Positions 62,239 through 64,000 of a stretch of DNA of 64,000 nucleotides are shown one piece after another; position 1 is the first letter of the stretch, and each line of letters begins with the position of its first letter. Position numbers and translations under genes: made by a program. The notes below the pieces were generated by a model, which was not told the DNA's origin, made no database searches, and worked only from the letters and a program-made list of their open reading frames with translations. This DNA is from Sulfurihydrogenibium sp. YO3AOP1 (GTDB lineage: Bacteria > Aquificota > Aquificia > Aquificales > Hydrogenothermaceae), in NCBI RefSeq assembly GCF_000020325.1, contig NC_010730.1, positions 360,001 through 424,000 on the forward strand. The letters run 5' to 3'.

Positions 62239-62619
62239 TTAATCGATTTCTGGTAAAGCCTTTTTAGCCTTTAACATATTTAATATATTTCTGTATAAAT
62301 CTGGTTCACCTGCTTCAAAAGCCAATGTATCTATTATATACTGATTCTTGCTTTTATATCCTTTTGCTATAAAATCTGCTATGAAAGAGCCTTCTCTTCT
62401 CTTATGTTCATAAGCTACCGTCCCAATGACTCCAATATCAGATTTGTTTATTTTGTAAACAATATCCATGCCAAGAACATTTTTTACTGCAAAATTAGAA
62501 AGTATATGCTCTTCTACCGCTTTTTTTATCTGCATTTCTTCATCATTTTCATCAATAGCTTTCTCTTTATTTTCTTCTGGATTTTCTTCAAAATTCCCAA
62601 ACTTAACTATTTTTGCCAT
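62239..62619 (-). CDS. hypothetical protein
   Basis: A 126-residue soluble protein with an acidic, low-complexity N-terminal 30 residues (ENPEENKEKAIDENDEE) and a compact remainder with LGMDIVYKINKSDIGVIGTVAYEHKRREG. No signal peptide or membrane segment is present. I recognise no family. It lies 14 bp upstream of the FMN oxidoreductase gene and probably shares its operon. Confidence 0.6.
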   Translation of the reverse strand: MAKIVKFGNFEENPEENKEKAIDENDEEMQIKKAVEEHILSNFAVKNVLGMDIVYKINKSDIGVIGTVAYEHKRREGSFIADFIAKGYKSKNQYIIDTLAFEAGEPDLYRNILNMLKAKKALPEID

Positions 62620-62699
62620 TCTCTACCCCTCTTTAAAAATATCATTTAGATCAAATTCTAAACACTGTTTTTTTTAGCTAATGCTGGCATGTTAATCAC

Positions 62700-63968
62700 C
62701 TATATTTCATTTTTAAAAGATTCTCTTATAAATAAAGTAGTAAGAAAACATATAAATGCAACCACAGAGAGATAAACAGCCGGAGAGTATAAAATACCCG
62801 TTTTTTGAATTAGAAGCGTAGCAACCATAGGAACTGTTCCGCCAAATATTCCAAGAGATATGTTATATCCAACAGAAAATGCAGTATTTCTTACATCCGG
62901 TGGAAAGTTTTCTACCAAAAATGTAGGAAGTATAGACATAAACAGTGATGATATTACAGCAAACGCAACATGAGACATTACAATGATACTAATATCACCT
63001 GATAGAATTGCTTTAAATAAAAATACAGAAGCCGCTGAATATAAAAACGTAGATGCTAATAAAAATGGCTTTCTACCATACTTGTCTGACAAATGAGCTG
63101 TAATAGGTATTAAAATTATCAAAACAAACATCGCAAAGCTGTTTATAAACAAAGCCTTTGACATCTCAATTTTCAGTATTTTACTATAAAACGTTGGCAT
63201 ATATACAAATAATAAGAAAAACGCTACACCTTGTAAGCTACTATAGATAATAGAGATTAAAAACTCTTTTGGATGGTGTATGAATGTTTTCAGTAGTGGA
63301 TTTTTTGTTTTGTTTTCTTCCTCTATTGCTAAAAATTCCGGTGTTTCTGATGTGTTTTTTCTAATGTATATTCCTACTATAGCTAATACTATCCCAAATA
63401 AAAATCCAACTCTCCAACCCCAATCAAGTAAAGTTTCTTTATCGAAAATAGAAGTTAAAAACGCTCCCATCAAAGAGCCAAACATAATTCCAATTACAGC
63501 ACCAAGTAAATTTATACTTCCAAAAAAGCCTCTTCTGTCTTTTGGTGCATGCTCTACCACAAACGTAACGGAAGTTGTATACTCTCCACCTGTTGACAGC
63601 CCTTGAAGTATCCTAAAAAAAGTAAGTAATATTGGAGCTAAAATCCCAATCTGCTGATAGGTTGGAAGTAGTCCTATCAAAAATGTTGGTATAGCCATCA
63701 AAAAGATAGAAAGTATCAAAGCCTTTTTTCTTCCGTACTTATCGCCTATATATCCAAACAAGACAGAGCCAAGAGGTCTAAAGAAAAAACCTACAGCAAA
63801 CGCCCCAAATGATGCAAGAAGTGATACTGTTTCGTTTTCTGATGGGAAGAATAACTGAGATAAAATTACAGCAAGATAGCCATATAAAGTAAAATCATAC
63901 CATTCTAAAATATTCCCAATCATTCCGGAAAAAGCTACATTCTTATTAGATGCCAATTTTCTTATCAC
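62700..63968 (-). CDS. MFS transporter, metabolite:H+ symporter (MHS) family
   Basis: A 422-residue protein with 12 predicted TM helices. The MHS signature is clear: GNILEWYDFTLYGYLA in TM1, then RPLGSVLFGYIGDKYGRKKAL in the 2-3 loop, FFRILQGLSTGGEYTTSVTFVVEHAPKDRRGF in TM4-5 and a second loop LSDKYGRKPFLL. Relatives import dicarboxylates, osmolytes or sugars acids with protons. The substrate is not predictable. The ATG at 63968 has a GAGGTGATA site at the window edge. Confidence 0.9.
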   Translation of the reverse strand: MIRKLASNKNVAFSGMIGNILEWYDFTLYGYLAVILSQLFFPSENETVSLLASFGAFAVGFFFRPLGSVLFGYIGDKYGRKKALILSIFLMAIPTFLIGLLPTYQQIGILAPILLTFFRILQGLSTGGEYTTSVTFVVEHAPKDRRGFFGSINLLGAVIGIMFGSLMGAFLTSIFDKETLLDWGWRVGFLFGIVLAIVGIYIRKNTSETPEFLAIEEENKTKNPLLKTFIHHPKEFLISIIYSSLQGVAFFLLFVYMPTFYSKILKIEMSKALFINSFAMFVLIILIPITAHLSDKYGRKPFLLASTFLYSAASVFLFKAILSGDISIIVMSHVAFAVISSLFMSILPTFLVENFPPDVRNTAFSVGYNISLGIFGGTVPMVATLLIQKTGILYSPAVYLSVVAFICFLTTLFIRESFKNEI

Positions 63969-64000
63969 CTCTAAGCTTTTTTTTATATAATTTAAAAATT

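Overview
The window is a dense, AT-rich bacterial chromosome segment (roughly one third G+C) from a Gram-negative, probably thermophilic member of the Aquificota, most like Sulfurihydrogenibium and its relatives. The inference rests on lipid A and LPS genes (lpxA, lpxI, kdsD, heptosyltransferase, LptF/G), type-E succinate/fumarate reductase subunits, an archaeal-type 3-dehydroquinate synthase, very GC-rich tRNAs in an AT-rich background, and overlapping operons with TTG/GTG starts. No marker here fixes the species.

Layout. 1-2.8 kb: esterase (cut by the window edge), class-III aminotransferase and HAD phosphatase. 3-10.3 kb: an RND efflux operon (two-component system, TolC, adaptor, pump). 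11-16 kb: DHH phosphoesterase, TetR regulator, dtd, topA, gatC. 16.2-24 kb: an overlapping operon recA-pilT-recX-ribF-TPR protein-rimM-lptF, in which recX is split at an A7 slippery run. 24.4-27 kb: two cold-shock genes behind a structured leader, moaA, a 31-residue membrane protein and thiE. 27.2-35 kb (minus strand): lpxI-lpxA-trxA-arsR, an Sdh E/B pair, panE-thrC-mlaF. 35.1-37.7 kb: nested mobile DNA. 37.8-48 kb: ftsY, pyk, two tRNAs, two CorC-type proteins, an OppF-type ATPase, an orphan HsdS, aspC, a heptosyltransferase. 48-64 kb: two small membrane proteins, DHQ synthase II, an MCE-barrel protein, a Crp-family regulator, resB-spoVG-pfkA, nfu, tmk-holB-ricT-kdsD, a short RlmN-like enzyme, an FMN oxidoreductase and an MHS-family transporter.

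The most striking object is an IS110-family element at 35182-37599. Its transposase is split by an IS256-family insertion, but its non-coding left end still reads as a complete bridge RNA. The 5' and 3' guides of one loop match the target (TGTCAT / complement of ATCCTGAG), which is the core of the REP-like palindrome repeated through this window. The guides of the second loop match the element's own ends (TAGAACAT at the right end, ATCGTA at the left end). The core dinucleotide AT is present at both junctions. Joining the ends would bring TTGACA and TATATT to exactly 17 bp spacing, a junction promoter. The element sits inside a MITE-like repeat, so three insertions are nested.

Most intergenic gaps are filled by two short palindrome families: REP-like units of the form GTCATYCTGA...GAAGRATCTC, often paired inside a roughly 200 bp element with GGGTGAGAAATT terminal inverted repeats, and a GGGCRATTCATGAATYGCCC palindrome. 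Other points of interest are the recX frameshift site, a long stem in the cold-shock leader that competes with anti-Shine-Dalgarno pairing, an MCE/coiled-coil/outer-membrane-barrel fusion, a phosphofructokinase with mixed donor-site residues, and a CorC gene whose last codons lie antisense to tRNA-Gly.
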